This document shows positions 36,256 through 46,619 of a stretch of 64,000 nucleotides of DNA, piece by piece (position 1 is the stretch's first letter; each line of letters begins with the position of its first letter). The translations under genes were made by a program, and so were the position numbers. The stretch is from Opisthorchis felineus. Taxonomy: Eukaryota > Platyhelminthes > Trematoda > Opisthorchiida > Opisthorchiidae. The stretch is taken from contig SJOL01006420.1 of the NCBI GenBank assembly GCA_004794785.1, forward strand, positions 454,714-518,713. Direction: 5' to 3'. The notes beneath the pieces are model-generated. The model was given only the letters and a program-made list of their open reading frames with translations, searched no databases and was not told the DNA's origin.

Positions 36256-36749
36256 TGAAATACTGGTACTTCAGTTAAAAACCTAGAACAGATTTCTATT
36301 CATGTGACCCACTGTCAGATGAGCCGAGGGTGAAATCGACGCGCGTTCCCCGTTAAATGCTACCACAAGTGGATTGCTTCGCAAGTTAGTCACGTATATT
36401 TTGTATGTAGGTCAGTTGGTCCCATACACTCATGTTTCTTGGGGATTGGTTGTAGCTGTATACCACGATAGACAATCGCAATTCTGGAAGAAGCCTGTTT
36501 ACAATACACATGGTTACGAACATATGGTTTCGATTAGCCTCGTCGGGCGCGCAGGATTATGGCGTTTTTCAGTGTAGTTTAATGGCTTTAAATTACGGTT
36601 GCAGGCTGAGTTATCAATGGACGCATGACTGGTCTACCAAGTCGCTGTTGAGGCTTTCGCGTGGGTTGATGTGATCGAATTAGTGTCGCCCTTTTTGTTG
36701 CGTAAAATATCCCGAAGAAAGATTGTTCGTGTAACAAGAAGCCATGTAA

Positions 36750-36870
36750 TCAGACAAATTTTATTCGCACGCAAAGCCTAGCTCTATTGTACGATCGTTC
36801 ACATACCGTCTGGATTCACGGAGCCGCGAGGCAATCCAAAGTTAGCCGTTTAAATTATCGTATACACGCT
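36750..36870 (-). repeat. LTR-like segment, first of a direct pair
   Basis: The plus-strand blocks cctagctctattgtacgatcgttcacataccgtctggattcacgga and cgaggcaatccaaagttagccgt correspond, with substitutions, to cctagctctctcactcgattgtttatatgccatctggatttagact and cgacgcagtccataattacccgt at about 37742-37810. In minus orientation it also has AATAAA (36765-36760). Two similar segments in the same orientation near a gypsy integrase remnant suggest LTR pieces; this is inference. Confidence 0.4.
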
Positions 36871-37310
36871 ACCGGACCCTCGCTGGACCCGTATCGACTC
36901 GGTTTGGCTCGTGTGGCTTCGCATGCATTGTATGAAGGTTCTCCCTTCCTCAAGATCGAACCGTTTTCAATAGCTACAGGACGTTTATCAGCAGAATGGT
37001 CTTGTTTGCGTTCTCGAGTACCACAATCGAACGAAATGACTAGAAGTGTAACATTTTGCTTGTCTAGCATTTTCACTTCTGCTCGCAAGCCATCTACATT
37101 GTTCATCATTGACGCTCCTGCCGCACAAGTAGTTATTGCCACTTCGTCAACTTCTCCTATCCGAAGCAACAATTTCGCAACCCCCTTGGTCCTGTCTTGT
37201 TTTAAAGAAAAACGAGAGACAAAATCTTGTTCTTGCAAAACTGGGATAAGTGGCCAGCTTCGTAGCGTCGCTGCTGCCTCTGCCCTGAAAAACCTCTGAG
37301 GGACTTTCAA
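36855..37310 (-). other. Unassigned 151-codon open frame, possible retrocopy fragment
   Basis: The minus-strand frame is open from an ATG at 37310 to a stop at 36855. A stretch around residues 49-96 alternates hydrophobic and polar residues (LLLRIGEVDEVAITT, then LDKQNVTLLVISFD) in a way that recalls a Rossmann or von Willebrand A-type strand-helix pattern, but I cannot name a family. The plus strand of the same segment is also open for 170 codons (36787-37299). AATAAA lies about 90 bases downstream on the minus strand (36765-36760). It could be a fragment of a retroelement, a retrocopied gene or chance. Confidence 0.35.
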
Positions 37311-37385
37311 TGTACTACCAACCTCAGGCGTTCGACATCTTCCAAGACCTCCCCATCTTTGTATTCAAGTCTCTTTACTCCAGGC

Positions 37386-37510
37386 GATCAACTGAAGTGG
37401 CTTGGGCACATTGTTGCGTGACGTCCTACACAATAACTTCTGCGGTCATACACATTCGCATCCGTAGACCACCCGGTTGAACCTGTATGACCTGGACCAA
37501 TCTTCCTCAA
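37386..37510 (+). pseudogene. Possible RTE-like RT tail fragment
   Basis: One plus-strand frame reads DQLKWLGHIVA, resembling the [12 protein letters not shown] block of the intact RT at 10906-10941. Stops follow within a few codons. The fragment is short, so the assignment is weak. Confidence 0.3.
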
Positions 37511-37729
37511 CAATCTTCCTCTACACCTTTTAGTCCAGACACAGGTGGTGTAGTAGGAATGTAGTTGGCAGCATAGAGCTTGTCGGTATCACTCTTGCTG
37601 CATTGGTGATGGTCGCGGTCTTCTCAAAGTCTGCATCGCCGGAAGGTGTAGGCCACGTCAGCTTCAAGTTCAGCCAATCAGGCGTGACACCAGCGCAACA
37701 AAAACTTAGGCAATTGGACAAACGCCTAT

Positions 37730-37830
37730 TAGCAGGCACAACCTAGCTCTCTCACTCGATTGTTTATATGCCATCTGGATTTAGACTCGCGACGCAGTCC
37801 ATAATTACCCGTTCACTGCTAGCATTTCTT
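37730..37830 (-). repeat. LTR-like segment, second of a direct pair
   Basis: It shares about 75 diverged bases with 36770-36850 in the same orientation. In minus orientation it contains catataaaca, a possible TATA-like box. It lies on the 3' side (in minus orientation) of the gypsy-type pol remnant and could be part of its 3' LTR. Confidence 0.35.
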
Positions 37831-38229
37831 TGATGAACCGATGTCTCGGGCAAGGAAGTGGGATAGACGTTGCTCTGGCAATCTCCGGTTCCCGCTTGTC
37901 AATCGTCCCCTTTCGCACCTTGCGAGAAAGGTGTCTCAGCCAGTCGTTGCCAGCCTTCATCGTTAGATCTTCTCAGGTGTCTATATGCTGTTTGGAGGCT
38001 CGTCTCATTGTGTGTCCCCAAAACAGATCACTCTGCTTTCCCAGCACTTGTTGCCTCCTGGCTGTTTGGCCATCGTGCTAAAGCAAGGGCTTGATGTTAC
38101 TTGATCCGGGGCTTTTTCATGAGGTTTTGTCGAACTGCTAAATTCTCCACAACCACCTTTTTTAGGTCGTTTGTTCCTTTCGTACTATCTCTCTAGCAGT
38201 GCACCGTTGACCTCGCGGACCTTAGTTCG

Positions 38230-39290
38230 TTTGAAATTTGGCAATTTCCCCATTGGTAAGCTCAAACAAGCCATTCCACCTCTTTCTGAATTTTGCTGTC
38301 CCGGGACTTGAAATATCCAGACGGCTTCAGTTCTTCACCTTGACCATCTCTCAATTCGTGAAGGCTTTCCATTTGCGAGCATGATGTTCTTCATCATACC
38401 GTACCTTATTCTTATGTTGTAGCGGGCCACAGCTTTCGATTCCGGATGCTTACACTCCCTGTGCTGTTGCGTTTTGTGGTGACTCCTCAGATATGCGTTT
38501 AACAAAGTTCTGGGTCCCCGACCGTAAACTTATTCAAATGGAGCCATCTGTGTCGTGGAATGTTTCGTCATCCTGTAATTCAACAAGAATTCAGGCAGAT
38601 TATCTTCCCAATTGCTTCGTCGACTTTTGGGCTATCCCTTTACACAGCGGCTAAATCTTTCCGTCATTCGTTTGAGTCGAGAGTGCAGACTGGGAGGACA
38701 ATGACGTAGGAGACCTCGGAAGCTACAGGATTCGAACCAGGGACCCTGACCGTTATCACTGCTTGCGGGATGCCGACTGAAGCCACCACAGTGTCCAGAA
38801 GGGAAGCTAGCTTAGTCCATTGGAAGGATTTCGATCTATCACCTGACATGATCGGGTATGACAACAATTTATCGGTCCCGTGACCAATCGTTCGTAGAGC
38901 AACAAAATAGCAGCAGTGGATATTTCATCTCTATCGGTTGGACAGGAATTGGTGACTACTCAAATTATTTGTTCAGCTGGTATTCCGGTCACGTTCTTAC
39001 GTACTCCTTCACGTCATCCAAAATACTCAACTTGTGAGGAAGTCGAGCACTCTCTGTTGGTCTACGTACGTGTTGCCATTCGCCAACTGCCTCAAGCGAT
39101 TTGTACTGGACACTAGAACGTACGGTACTCGGCAAAGGCGCATACAATGCCCGGTTTTCATATTAGCCACCAACATTCCGTCCTCCAGATGCAACCGCCT
39201 CCATACCTTGGTAGTTCGTTTGCAGCATTTGATACGCCTTCATGTCTTATTCCCAGATGCAAATGCTTAATATTCGCAAACATCAAGTTA
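38230..39290 (-). pseudogene. Gypsy-type integrase region, heavily broken
   Basis: Minus-strand fragments occur in the order expected of an LTR-retrotransposon integrase. First is KHLHLGIRHEGVS near 39265-39227, resembling the zinc-binding HLHxG motif. Next is a frame at 38867-38664 with DRSKSFQWTKL, resembling the integrase core segment. Last is FLLNYRMTKHSTTQMAPFE at about 38590-38534, the conserved NYRxTxHSTTxxSPxE block of gypsy and CsRn1-like integrases. Stops and frameshifts separate all of these. RT and gag were not found, so most of the element is gone. Confidence 0.55.
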
Positions 39291-39299
39291 GTTTGGTCA

Positions 39300-40750
39300 G
39301 AGTGACCATCCCGGGAGGGCAGAACGTGCCTTGGTGTCGTTTTGATGAGTGACGGCGACACATCTAAATTGATGGGTCAGGCTTACGTTCATTGAAGTAT
39401 TGTTAGGTCAGTCGACTGGTTGTTTTCCCAGTGGCGCTCGCATCATCAACAGGGAAATGGAAGTAACGCAAAAATGCTTTGGGACACCGCTAAAATCCGA
39501 ACCAGTTTTGTTTGATAATTTAGGCACCTGAATTGTCACAAATAACCATCTAAGTGAAACCTTAGCAGAAAGTCCTCAGCTTGATCAACTGTAAATGAGG
39601 GATAAAGTGTCGGGTAAATTCAAGGGAATTAAATAATCATAAGTGTGCTGAACAGTATTGTCATGGTATCTGTTGGTGAGATTTCCGGTTATTTCAAAAA
39701 CTGCAACTGAAGAGGACAAATCAGCGTAGTAGAGTGGGGCCAAGTGTTCACCCTTGACACGCTATCAATTTTGATGGATGATCTCATGAGTTCCCCCTCC
39801 TTACCGTTTGTTTTCACCTCACATCCTGTAGTCTGCATACCAACCACCCGAAGTGACAAAAACAGGAGGTATATCTTAAGACGTAATCTCTCGAAAAGAT
39901 AACTGCGTCATAGAATGAGTCTTCAGGGAGAGTGTTTTCTACGGAGGACGAGGTGAACGAAGTAGCCCTTTGTCCTGATTTCATTTGCATAACTAGAAAT
40001 AGGATGCCAACCGAGAAAGGTGATTTTAGGTACAAGCTTAACGTATGTGTGTGCATCACTTGCTCACAAAAACAGCAATTTCTAACAGCTACTTAGGATA
40101 AAAATGAAGGGCTTTCTGCTGATGGGAGCTGTCCTCTTGAATGCATTCAATGTTGACGTAAATTTTCGATCGTCAAAAAAAGTAAGTGTGACATTAAGGC
40201 ACAACTTCGGAATTGTAAACATCTGAGACGCGAATTATCCAGATAATTAGAAAATTAACCCGTCAGGGATGTTGGACGATGTGTTACTGATTTTCCGGAA
40301 GAATGTCCCTGACCAAAACATTTGGTGTTTTAGTGCACACATTTGTGTTCCTGTCCATAGCATCCTTAAAGTGATGGCTTAATTTTAGGAGAAATTCTCT
40401 CCTGGAAACTTCTGCCACCTCTGAGACGGAGACATTGAAGTGTTGAGCCCATCCGAAAGTGCGACTGCGACGGTCATCGCAGGTTATTTAACAGAAGGAA
40501 CAATAAAGCGCAGACCGTGGCAGAATATCACGGACAACCGATGCTTTTTGCTTTTGTGACTACCTCATCCCAATGGGAGCGATTTCTTTAAGAAGTACCT
40601 CCGCCATGAACCTCCAAGATGAGAATATTTTTCCTTATTTCTGGAAGTAAAAGATGGTTTGATACTTTCAAACAACTTAATTCAGCAAATAACAGTCCCC
40701 GAAATTCCTTGGTTATATCAAGCCAGATTAACAATAACGAAATTTTCGCT
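39300..40750. other. Intron sequence, nothing recognised
   Basis: Part of the roughly 10-kb intron between exons 41182-40754 and 30737-30588. There are no supported features. Confidence 0.45.
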
Positions 40751-40753
40751 TAC

Positions 40754-41182
40754 TCTTTGAAGATTAACAAAACGCTGTCGATAGTCATCCAGTGTGACCA
40801 GAATTTTCTCATTTTCCTCTAAAAGACATGCAATTTGTGATCGGAGCAGGTCCACTAAATCCTGTTTAATCGCTTCCTGTAAATGAGTGGGACTGCATTC
40901 ATTTGGGTCGTTGAGGTCCGTCGCTTGATCTCCGTTCGGCACCACACGACGCCTTGTTGGTCTCCACTCGATATCTTTTTCGACTCGTTGAGAGAGCTGG
41001 CTCTCAGGAGAATGTGATTTCGGGCCAGTTGAGCAATCGATTGTGCAATGACTCGCTTGTCCAGACCGTCTAATTGACTTTCGACGCCAATCACAAGAAG
41101 CTTTTTGCATTGAACTGGGCCTCAGGGCTGGAATCTGATACAGGGGGTCGGGAAGTGAAGGGGCAACTGTGACCTGTCTCTT
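40754..41182 (-). CDS. Most 5' exon seen of the coiled-coil (EVI5-like) gene
   Basis: A 143-codon exon. A likely acceptor (ttattgtgctcag, 41183-41195) opens it in phase 0 with KRQVTVAPSLPDPLY; an internal ATG at 41110 is a possible alternative start. The donor follows NLQR (gtaagc, 40753 downward), phase 0. The first 90 residues are basic and Ser/Pro/Arg-rich. The last 40 form a coiled coil (QDLVDLLRSQIACLLEENEK then ILVTLDDYRQRFVNLQ). A coiled coil reading LLEENE fits the region after the TBC domain in Rab GAPs of this class, but TBC exons themselves were not found upstream in the window. Confidence 0.7.
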
Positions 41183-41195
41183 CTGAGCACAATAA

Positions 41196-42990
41196 GTGGA
41201 ATGTTGTAAGTAAGAACGTTGGTGACCAAGCCTTTGTACGGTTCTCCGGGTGTTTACTTCCTTAGACTTAGACTTTCCTTCTTACACTTTCTTAACCTCA
41301 CAGAATGGTAAAGCATCACCACCAGTGACATTGAATCTGAAAATCTGGGTGTATGGCAAAAAAAGCATGTCTGTGGTGATGTTTCGTCCGATAGCGCTGC
41401 CTTACAAAGATCTTTCAGTAAAACTTGTACAAGATAAAGTGTTTGCTCAAACGGGGATTTACGGTTCGGAATGTTCCTCGTGAGAGTGGACTACAATATT
41501 GGATCCCAGTAAAAATGACTAGAAGCACACTAAAATTGAACTACAGTCGTTACGTCTACATAAAGCAACCTTCGAAGGTAGACAGGCGCGGGGTGACCTA
41601 GCACTAGCGCCTTGAAGTTGTTGCCTTCCCTGAAAGGTCACACTGAGGTAAACAAGGTGTCAAGTCCTAAGTGACGAAACAGGAGCCCTAGAAACCGAAT
41701 ACACAAAACAAAAACTACATCGTGGGACAGAAACGTCAGGCTGTCCTCATCTGGGACATTTCATAATGTACTCTCTGATTCCGTGAAAATTTAACCTAGT
41801 TTCTAAACAAACTGTGGCAGTCCATCCATCTTTGAGATCCAAAATTTACACAACATTACTTTCTAATCAATATATTAGCATGATCTCGTGGCCCCGAAAC
41901 TGACCAAGAAAAACCTTTGGTTTGCTGCTAGAAACTCCTACTTTACTAAGCGAAATCACTGTTTTTATTAGCGCACAAACAATCATTTTGATTGACATTC
42001 CCTGTCCTTCATTGGCAGTTTGATCTCGCCTTATTCTGATAGGTTCGATGCCTGACTAGCTCGTTAGTAGTATGTCAAGCGGCTGTTGTTTGTTTACAGT
42101 GCCCCGCTTGTTTATCTGCATTGCTGGTCAAAACAAATGAAGCTTGCTGACTGGATGACCTCGGCGTTGGTCTTTAATTACGCACTGTGAAATACTGAGG
42201 TGATTAGTCCCGGGCCCTAAACCGGGTTATCGCGTCGCTTTGTAACCTGTTGCAAGTTCTGCATCGCCTCCTACCCCTATGCGTGACAAAATTGTAGTGA
42301 AAATAAGGCGAACTTAAAAGTTAACATCAGTGGATCATAAGCTGTGAGCAGGTTTTATCCTAATCAGTGTCGAGTGGTGCACGATAACGTATAAGTCTGG
42401 CTGAAACAGGAAGGAATAGGATACTGACAGCTACCGGACTCGTCACTGTACTTGGTTATTAGGCCTTAGATGCATTAAACATGAACGAAAAACTCATACC
42501 AAGACAAAGCGTCAGGTGAGCTCTCAATGTGCGCTCCCCACGAAACACGGACGCCTTATTGCTCGTCCAATGAGCGAAACGAATGAACTTTGTGTGGCCT
42601 CCGAAAATATCTCGTGCTTAGACTGGGTATGGCCTCTACGAAACAGAGGAGTATTAAATTTTTTGCACTTTTTTGAGATTCCTTCTGAGTACCAAGTAGG
42701 CCGGCTGATCAAAGTATTGCTGCTTCTTTCCATCTCCGTGTGTTATTCTGCGTTACGCCTGTCGCACCACATGACTAACTCACCGTTCACCCGGTTCTAA
42801 TTCCCCGTTCCAAACTCAGACGATTGGAGACGATTTAGGAAATCACAAGTGTTGAAACCTGGTGAAATTCAATTTTTGGTACAAACGGATCGCAACGGTC
42901 AGACGAGAACGTTGTTAGTCCCCTCAGGTACAGTGATCTCTCTCTATTACGAGTATGATGCAAGCAAAACTTCACCACCATCATCATGGA
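41196..42990. other. No supported features
   Basis: Upstream flank or 5' intron of the minus-strand gene. Open frames at 42516-42800 on both strands overlap each other and match nothing I recognise. Confidence 0.4.
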
Positions 42991-42996
42991 CAGCAT

Positions 42997-43022
42997 AGCA
43001 TCAGTGTTCGAACACTGATGCT
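42997..43022. repeat. Perfect 26-bp palindrome
   Basis: The bases from 42997 to 43022 (half-site agcatcagtgttc) read identically on both strands, centred on ttcgaa. It is not part of any repeat family recognised here. It could be a cruciform-prone site or a dimer protein-binding site; there is no context to decide. Confidence 0.9.
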
Positions 43023-43029
43023 TCGCAAC

Positions 43030-44328
43030 CATACAACCATGTTTTGTTTGAAAGCTTTGTTTTAACGAAAAGAATGAATGCGGGTGGGAAAGAGACTTAG
43101 TGCTAGACTACGACAGTAATTCTGAGGTGCCTTTACCTCCAGGTACTCGGGAAATAAACTGACAACAAAAATGTCACTGAGTTCCGTTGGCAGTCATATC
43201 TTGCAGAGTTTCCAACCATGCACAAACGGGATTGAGCGGATCCCACCTCGAAAAGCGAGTTGCACAGACCTTTTTTCATCGCTTCCATACCCAAACACTA
43301 GGCCATAGATTGCTCACCTCTCTTCTTGTGAGCGTATTAGAGAGTGGGTGGTATTTGAGAGGGTGGACTGACGCGCATACGATTAAAGTGATGTAAGAGG
43401 GAAAGGCGCTTGGCAGAGTGGACTCAAATATACGAAACACTAGGTGGCGAACTGTGAGAAAAAGCTGCTTGTGGACCTGGTATTGGAGACGCACAGTTAT
43501 TCCAAGTTTGCCCTACCGTTGAGAAGTTTAAATCAGAAGGTAAACTATTGAAAACTGTACCTACGCGGTAACCGTAATGTTTCTTTTCATTACTGCTTGG
43601 GTTCCCCTATGGGTAAATATGGTACGACTAGTCTTTTGAGCATTTTCGGAAAATCTCTGATTAATTTCGGCCACAGTTCACCCACGCGACTATCCTTCAT
43701 CGTGCAAGTCAATGCAGTTTTGGCTTCAAACTGGTTGAAAAAACGTAAGAAACCATAGAAAGGTTGTTGAAAATGAATTTTTGACTGTCAGTTTCCGCTA
43801 TTTATTAAACGAAAAGGATGTCATGGTTCCAGCCGAGACCGCAGCATAACATGACGTGGGCTTACTGCCCATCTTCCAATCTCTCCACCTTCAAGGTACC
43901 TAGAGAACGAGTGCTTGTCAGCCAGTCTCGGGGTAGGCACGTGTTTATTCATGAAGACAATAAGAAGTGTGATTTTCTGAAGAGAGAATACATCCTTACA
44001 AAGTTAGGGAAAAACTACTACTCTGCCTTTCAATGCCCGATTGTTTACTGACCAGCGCGTACCAAACGCTTACAAGCTCTTAGCTATGAAAGTATAGACC
44101 ACATTTGCTCAGAGTATGCGAAAAGTGAACGTGCTCAAGTGTCCTCTTGAACATCAAACAATAACGAATGAGTACTGCAGAGCGGTTACATAATTTCCGT
44201 ACCAACTTTCCATCACATGCGGAGACGGCACTTCGACACCTGAACAGACACTACTCACATGCCTCATCAGTAGTGTACACCGTTACACCAGTGTCGATTT
44301 CTGATTGAAAAGCTTCATATGAGTTGAG

Positions 44329-44330
<2 letters not shown>
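43030..44330. other. No supported features
   Basis: Only short open frames without family resemblance or splice context. Confidence 0.4.

Positions 44331-44332
<2 letters not shown>

Positions 44333-44376
<44 letters not shown>
44333..44376. repeat. (TA)n microsatellite
   Basis: Uninterrupted TA run of about 44 bases. Confidence 0.95.
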
Positions 44377-44381
<5 letters not shown>

Positions 44382-45194
44382 TGTATGTAAACACTGTCCT
44401 GAGAAAAACACGACTCGGTGAACAAGTGAATTTGCCGGAGTTTACCGTCTGTCCGGACCCGCATCGGTTCAAAGCCTAGCAACTATTCCATCACTTGGTC
44501 ATCTCCGAAACTGATATTTTTAATTGTTCCCGCGGTTGCGCGGAGAATATCCGCGCAATATACCAGAACTACTGCGTCGTCCCAACAATTTCTGTCGCTA
44601 TGACAACATTGATTAAGTCTCGTTCTTATTCTGGCCCGGTGGATTTCAACTAAGTCACATTGGCGAAGTAGCCGGAACGCATACGACAGCTGTGGCTGTG
44701 TTGGTATGCCTTTCTTAGTTGTTTGTTGCACCATTTTTGAGCAACTACTTATCCGGCATTATTTGCCCGACTGGGTTGCGGGAAGGTTCAATTGGCAAAA
44801 AACACTTGTGCAACTGTGTTCTTTGGTCACTGTTTTCAGGACCATTAGTGTGCAAGGTTTTGAACTAAAAAAAAATTTTTTTATGATACAGGTAGCCCTC
44901 AACTCAGACCTCCCGACTGAGCTACCACATTAAGTTTCTAAAGATATTAGGCGAATCATGCTACGAATATCAGCCTCTTTCTGGGCCCTTTCCATTCAAC
45001 GATAGTTTGCTCATCTCTTGCCACAACGAAGTGCATCACATATTCGTTCCTGCGCACATGTCATAACTTCCTGACCACTTGCAAAAAGGAAACCGTTCTA
45101 AGAAGCACGTCCCGTTTCGTGTTTAAACATATAAATGGAGGGTGCGTATTGATTCCGCTGTCGTGATCAAAGCTGTTATTCGTCAAACTCTTCT

Positions 45195-45422
45195 GAATCC
45201 TTGACAAGGGGCGAGATGGCTCAGTGGTTAGAGCGCGGATTTACTGACCGGAAGGTCCGAGGTTCGAACACGACCTCTGCCTCTCGACTTTCCCTGTCTA
45301 GGCTTGGGAAACCTCGCAGTATCCCAACTCTCGTGCCTCCCTTGGGTGGCATGGCAGCTAGGCACCGAAAGGGTGTTACAGCTGAATGATTGATGGATGG
45401 GATGAATGGAATTCTTGACAAA
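45195..45422 (+). mobile_element. Complete SINE family A insertion with target-site duplication
   Basis: The head has a good pol III A box (tggctcagtgg, 45217-45227) and B box (ggttcgaac, 45261-45269) at the spacing of a tRNA, followed by a body with ctgtctaggcttggg, gggtggcatggcagctaggcacc and gtgttacagctgaatga, and a short attgatggatgggatgaatgg tail. The insertion is flanked by 13-base direct repeats differing at one position (45195-45207 and 45410-45422). The open frame across it is not a gene. This copy defines family A. Confidence 0.9.
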
Positions 45423-46420
45423 AACTAGGAATTCCTCTCAGTGCCTGAAAGTCGCAAGGACCTTGCTTTGAGAAGCAATCAGCCAAGAAGACAATTGGCC
45501 CCAGATCACGTGACATGAACTGGCCGACTGATTAGTGCCCAATCAGCTGATTAGCTAATCGAAGATAAATGAGAAACCTAAAATTACTTGCTTAGAAGAT
45601 CCGCGGATATTCGTGTATGAAAGCCACTTGCCTGTAGTCATTATGCATACACCTCCCTGAAATAACTGCCTCCAATCTGCCAAGACAGTTTTCATTGCCT
45701 TTTCGGTGTGATCCTATAATCCCAATGTGGAGGTCACTGGAAATCCACCCATACCACAGTCCCACAACGAACCATAATGTAAAGCTCAAAACGTAACTGA
45801 ACTATGCATGAAGTCACTTGAATTGTCATTCAAAAACCTGATGAACAAGATGCTGGTACTTGCTGCAAAACTACTACCTTTCCGGTCACTTTTAAACTGA
45901 CGTCACTTTCAAAGAAAGATGAAAACTGACTGCCATTTGGAAAACGTCTCTTGCTTGGCAGCTGATGTTTCGCGCTTCAGGTTCAACTTGCACAGTCGAA
46001 CGATTACGATGATTTCTTGCTACTATGTGCCAGAAAGGGTTAACCTACCGGATTTACTTTCACAGGTTCGACCCAGCAGGGATTCGAGAATTGGATGACT
46101 GACAAAAGAGAGTTGTGTCTAACAAACAGAACGATCAGGTTTGCAAGTTGAAGAATAAGAGATACTGAAAATCGACACAAAACGGAACAGATTTCATGCA
46201 TGCGTTCTGCAAATCCTTCAACCATCCACAACTAATCCAAAATTGTCCAGCAGGTTTCAAGCGCCTATGGCGTTACCTGGGGAGTCTTGACAAGCGGGCC
46301 GATCGATCGATACAACAAAGGTATGTTACTGGGTCGTTGTTCGGGCCGTCGGGCCTACAGCTTACATCACTCAAGCGTGAACATGTTCAGACGTGAAAAT
46401 CCAGATGCGTCCCGTGTGCA

Positions 46421-46612
46421 TTGGTGGAGTAGTGGTAACACGCTCGCCTCGCATGTCAGATGCGCAGAGTTCATAATCCAGGCATGGACAAGGATATGCA
46501 CTACTGATGAGCTCAGATAACAGCGAAGCTCGGTTTCAGTTCTTCCCTCCTTTGGTGTGGACTCACCAGAATGACAGGAGAACGACTGTTCAAACGAGAG
46601 TGATGCAACCGT
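46421..46612 (+). mobile_element. SINE family B copy
   Basis: The head ggtggagtagtggtaacacgctcgcc (tRNA-like A-box region) is followed by gcagagttcataatcc (weak B box), then tatgcactactgatgagctc, cctcctttggtgtggac and ttcaaacgagagtgatgc. It shares this order with 35390-35590. An open frame of 143 codons starting inside it (46507) is not supported as a gene. Confidence 0.7.
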
Positions 46613-46619
46613 GCATTCT

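Noticed and set aside
45211..45290. Possible functional tRNA gene
   Set aside because: A and B boxes are present, but the sequence does not close into a full cloverleaf with an acceptor stem, and the unit continues into a SINE body with target-site duplications.
45201..45389. 62-codon plus frame (and its antisense) that looks like a conserved protein
   Set aside because: It lies wholly inside the tRNA-derived SINE; resemblance to predicted proteins is explained by the repeat.
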